Assembly (NCBI GenBank): GCA_007133995.1
Contig: SLLP01000257.1
Coordinates: 1-9,575 of the forward strand
Direction: 5' to 3'
DNA from: Balneolales bacterium
GTDB lineage: Bacteria > Bacteroidota > Rhodothermia > Balneolales > Natronogracilivirgulaceae
DNA length: 9,575 bases
Every line of letters starts with the position of its first letter. Position 1 is the first letter of the stretch. The notes beneath the pieces are model-generated. The model was given only the letters and a program-made list of their open reading frames with translations. It had not been told where the DNA came from and ran no database searches. Below, piece by piece: positions 6,810-9,575 of the stretch. A program made the translations under genes and the position numbers.

Positions 6810-6837
6810 GCGATATGCTGCATGTGATATGCTGCCT
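6810..6837. repeat. 14-bp direct tandem duplication in the CotH-metalloprotease spacer
   Basis: GCGATATGCTGCAT (6810-6823) is followed at once by GTGATATGCTGCCT (6824-6837), 12 of 14 bases alike. The rest of the 267-bp spacer (6772-7038) holds an 8-bp palindrome TGCCGGCA, a 10-bp palindrome TTCCCGGGAA near 6917, and a weak stem ACCTG (6883-6887) / CAGGT (6909-6913). None is followed by a T-tract, so I see no clear intrinsic terminator, and no gene. Confidence 0.5.
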
Positions 6838-7038
6838 GCCGGCAATACGGTTGTTTGCAAATTCAGTACATATTCTGAAATCACCTGTCTTTACATGACT
6901 GAAAAATGCAGGTCTTTCCCGGGAATGATATTATATTCTGATAGCTTTATGTTATGAGTCTGGCAATGTAACGCAGGAACTCCATTTGTGATAGTTAAAA
7001 TCTGACAAGCAGCTCTTCAACCCTCTTCCACATCCGAC

Positions 7039-9575
7039 ATGGTTCTCAATAAACATATCCGGCCTTCAGCCATAATCTTTCTTGCACTGCTGACGGGCAT
7101 GTTCTCCCTTTCAATCGCTCAGGACAACACGACCCGGAATGCCAGTGACCGTAATAATTTGCTTGAAAAACCGGGGGGATTGCTGCTGGAGCAAGTTATT
7201 ACCGGGTTTCGACATCCGGATCAAACTCACCCTGCCCAGACTCACCCGGCTAACAGCCATCCTGCCCATGACCCGCACACGCACACCTATCCCATGTTTG
7301 CGCATCCCGAGCGCTCTCACTTCGAGGGTCAGCGTGAGAAGGTTATTCATGTCACAGACTATTTGTACAGAATCCCCGAAATCCGGGAAGCTTATGAAAC
7401 ATATCTCCGGCTGAAAAAAGAGGCACCGCATGAGCTGCTCGGTATGCATCAGACCGTCACGTATGAAGTGGGCGATACCAGGCTTTTCAATGTGTTCAAC
7501 CTGGAGGATAGTCAGCCTGGTTCTGCTGTATACGATGAAGTGCTGTTCGAACTTCGGGCCGTGGGTGAAAAATCGAAAATCTGGGTGGAGCAAGCCGAGC
7601 TGGCTCCCGGCAAGATCGATCAACAGGTGGTGGATGCCATCATGGAGGCGCTGGAGGTACGAACTCCGCCACGGTCGGTCAATCCGGAACAAGGCATCAT
7701 CCTGAATAACATAGACATTTTTGCCATGGGCGATGTCAGTCGGGTACCGGATCCCGATAATTCCGGTAAGGTCAAGGTGCTGATATCCGATATCCAGGAC
7801 GGATGGGATCCTGTCGAGGGAGGTGGGTTCACCGCCGGCTTTTTCAATCCGGCTGATCTCGCCCCCAAAACGGTGAACCGCAACAGCAACGAAGCGGCTA
7901 TTCTGTACATAAACTCCTATCCGGGTATCTATACTGACAATCAGCCTGCAAATCCCAATCGTCCCCTGAGCACGGTTGCACACGAGTACCAGCACCTGAT
8001 CCAGGCCGGACGTAATAACCTGATCACGTTTATGGACGAAGGGCAGTCCGAGATCGCTGAAATATTCAATGGTTTCAATGCCCGATCGATGGTGTTTTTG
8101 AATAATCCCGATGAGGTAAGCGGAAACGTGGAATCACAGAGTTTTGATGGATTTTTACGCTGGAGACGGGGTGAGCAGGAGGTTCTCATGGATTATCAAC
8201 GCGCCCAGCTGTTCCACAGTTACCTGTATGAACGGGTCGGTGTGGAGGTGGTGGGCAGTCTTACCCAGATCGGCTGGGGAAACCCCTGGGTGCAGTATCA
8301 AAACATGCTCAACAGTGCCGGTTCAGGACTTGAATTCCGCAGGGTTCTCTCAGAGTTTTATGTTGCCAACTGGCTGAACAATCCGTCCCTGAATGACGGC
8401 AGATACGGATACACACTGCCACAGCAGTCAACGGCCCGTGCCACAAATCCGGGTCAGCGCTTTGAAGTCGATGATCGTCCCTGGATTCGCAACGAGCCGG
8501 TTTCTCTGCGTTATGGCGGTGCACAATATACTCAGTGGAGGCATGTGCATGATCTGTCGCTCAGCCTGATTTCTCCTTCGGAAATCTACCATTATGTGAT
8601 TGCCGTAGCAGATGAGGATGATGCCATACCGGAAGTCATTGAGATGGATGATTCTGAACTGTTTCTCGAAGGTCTGTATAGCTCTGTTGTGCTGGTTTCG
8701 GTGAATACGGTGGTGCAATCGGTTACCACGTTCGGTAGTCGCCAGTTTACCTATTCCGCAAACTGGATTCCAAGCGACATCCGGGTTGTTGATATTTCCT
8801 ATAATGCCAAACCGGTGGCGGGATTCGTGGCATTTCCGTTTGAATACAATACGGAGACCGAGTTCCGGGGTATAGCTGCTCGCGTTGATCCGGAATACAG
8901 TGGGGTGTTGCAGGGTGTGGATTTTCAGCTGGGACACACCGATGAGGCTGTCACGGGAAGTGGCATGCTGCTGGTCAGCCTTACCGAATCATACCATCGA
9001 AGCGGTGAAGGTGCCGGGCTGGTTTTTGCTCCTCAAAACGAGATCACGTATACGGTTATTGATTTTGACGATCTGAATCCGGGTACCAACTCGATCGACT
9101 TCTCCGATCTTGAAATTGAGTTGGAAGCCGAACAGAACTACCACTTCGTTTTTGTCATTTATGATGAATCAGATGACGCACAATTGATGTTCAACTTTGA
9201 CCAGGGATCGGATGATCAATCGGATCGGAATTATTACCCGGTTCGCACACTTCTGGCAGGATTTAATACCGACGGAGAGCTGACAAGCTGGTCGCGCATT
9301 CGCGGCGATGACACCAGTCCAACGAACAATGATAACAAAAACCTGATCATGACAACCCGTGTGCTCAGCCGCGTGCCGATAACAGAGGGTGTTCCGGACC
9401 TGCCTGAATCTGAACGGTTTGAACTGCTGTCCAATTATCCCAACCCGTTTAATTCAAAGACAGCGATACGTTTTAACATTCCCGATGTTGTGGAGGGTGA
9501 GACCCGTGTTCTCCTGGAGCTGTACGATGTTCTTGGAAGGCGAGTGATGACACTCTCGGATGAAAACCGGCCGGC
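7039..9575 (+). CDS. T9SS-exported HEYQH zinc-metalloprotease-like protein (partial, C-terminus beyond window)
   Basis: The frame stays open for 845 codons to the right edge. The ATG at 7039 is the only reasonable start: an in-frame TGA lies at 7003-7005 and no ATG falls between. Residues 1-28 form a signal peptide (core AIIFLALLTGMFSLSIAQ). A His-rich segment follows (59-94), then a pro-region-like part. The zinc motif HEYQH is at 315-319, followed by FMDEGQSEIAEIF (331-343). The arrangement HExxH, short spacer, DEG resembles gluzincins of the hyicolysin (M30)-like kind, with His315 and His319 as ligands, Glu316 as the catalytic base, and Glu334 or Glu338 as the third ligand. Acidic beta-rich domains occupy about 480-780. 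The T9SS sorting domain opens with NYPNPFN (799-805) and is cut by the window, lacking its last few dozen residues. It should be a surface or secreted protease, or a zinc-binding relative. It is separated from the CotH gene by 267 bp, so may be its own transcription unit. Substrate unknown. Confidence 0.8.
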   Translation, partial: MVLNKHIRPSAIIFLALLTGMFSLSIAQDNTTRNASDRNNLLEKPGGLLLEQVITGFRHPDQTHPAQTHPANSHPAHDPHTHTYPMFAHPERSHFEGQREKVIHVTDYLYRIPEIREAYETYLRLKKEAPHELLGMHQTVTYEVGDTRLFNVFNLEDSQPGSAVYDEVLFELRAVGEKSKIWVEQAELAPGKIDQQVVDAIMEALEVRTPPRSVNPEQGIILNNIDIFAMGDVSRVPDPDNSGKVKVLISDIQDGWDPVEGGGFTAGFFNPADLAPKTVNRNSNEAAILYINSYPGIYTDNQPANPNRPLSTVAHEYQHLIQAGRNNLITFMDEGQSEIAEIFNGFNARSMVFLNNPDEVSGNVESQSFDGFLRWRRGEQEVLMDYQRAQLFHSYLYERVGVEVVGSLTQIGWGNPWVQYQNMLNSAGSGLEFRRVLSEFYVANWLNNPSLNDGRYGYTLPQQSTARATNPGQRFEVDDRPWIRNEPVSLRYGGAQYTQWRHVHDLSLSLISPSEIYHYVIAVADEDDAIPEVIEMDDSELFLEGLYSSVVLVSVNTVVQSVTTFGSRQFTYSANWIPSDIRVVDISYNAKPVAGFVAFPFEYNTETEFRGIAARVDPEYSGVLQGVDFQLGHTDEAVTGSGMLLVSLTESYHRSGEGAGLVFAPQNEITYTVIDFDDLNPGTNSIDFSDLEIELEAEQNYHFVFVIYDESDDAQLMFNFDQGSDDQSDRNYYPVRTLLAGFNTDGELTSWSRIRGDDTSPTNNDNKNLIMTTRVLSRVPITEGVPDLPESERFELLSNYPNPFNSKTAIRFNIPDVVEGETRVLLELYDVLGRRVMTLSDENRP
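7213..7272 (+). repeat. 15-bp (pentapeptide) His-Pro repeat within the metalloprotease gene
   Basis: Four in-frame units of 15 bases encode HPDQT, HPAQT, HPANS and HPAHD (residues 59-78), placing His exactly every five residues at 59, 64, 69 and 74. More His follow at 77, 80, 82, 89 and 94, giving nine in 36 residues. Codons vary between units (CAT/CAC, CCT/CCG, GCC/GCT), so the array is not a recent exact duplication. The segment lies just after the signal peptide and could bind metal in the periplasm or outside the cell; that is inference. Confidence 0.6.

Noticed and set aside
6883..6920. Possible intrinsic terminator after the CotH gene
   Set aside because: The ACCTG/CAGGT stem is only 5 bp with a 21-base loop and is followed by CTTTCCC, not a T-tract.
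7111..7995. Minus-strand open frame (294 codons) opposite the metalloprotease gene
   Set aside because: It is a shadow of the plus-strand frame that carries a signal peptide, the HEYQH motif and a T9SS domain.

Overview
The window looks like a chromosomal segment of a bacterium from the Bacteroidota/Balneolota/Rhodothermota side of the tree. Two adjacent secreted proteins carry the NYPNPFN-type C-terminal sorting domain of the type IX secretion system (T9SS). Start codons lack convincing Shine-Dalgarno sequences, as is usual in that group. Coding DNA is of middling GC and intergenic DNA is AT-rich. The conserved Asn-Tyr-Pro-Asn-Pro-Phe-Asn start of the sorting domain and the acidic exported proteins would suit a Balneolaceae-like (often halophilic) organism, but this is inference and not proof.

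Layout. 1-397 (minus) is the N-terminal part of an exported TlpA/thioredoxin-like oxidoreductase that runs off the left edge. 398-971 is a divergent, gene-free, AT-rich region holding five degenerate 18-bp tandem repeats and a small hairpin pair. From 972 to 6771 four plus-strand genes follow each other: a VTC-type polyphosphate polymerase-domain protein, a DUF4956 membrane protein, a HlyD-type periplasmic adaptor, and a large T9SS-exported CotH-type kinase with lamin-tail, chitobiase-C-terminal-like and bacterial-repeat domains. 6772-7038 is a spacer with a 14-bp direct duplication. From 7039 to the right edge is an exported HEYQH zinc-metalloprotease-like protein with a His-rich N-terminal repeat and its own T9SS domain, cut by the window end.

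How the genes may work together. VTC-domain proteins, DUF4956 proteins and CotH kinases recur as neighbours in diverse bacteria (family-context knowledge from memory, not searched here). In this window the set also includes a HlyD adaptor, and the CotH kinase is addressed to the cell surface by T9SS. A consistent but unproven model has the cytosolic VTC domain making polyphosphate or a related phosphate product at the membrane, and DUF4956 as the membrane partner. The HlyD protein would bridge the periplasm, and the CotH kinase would phosphorylate surface proteins. This four-gene unit is the most interesting part of the window.
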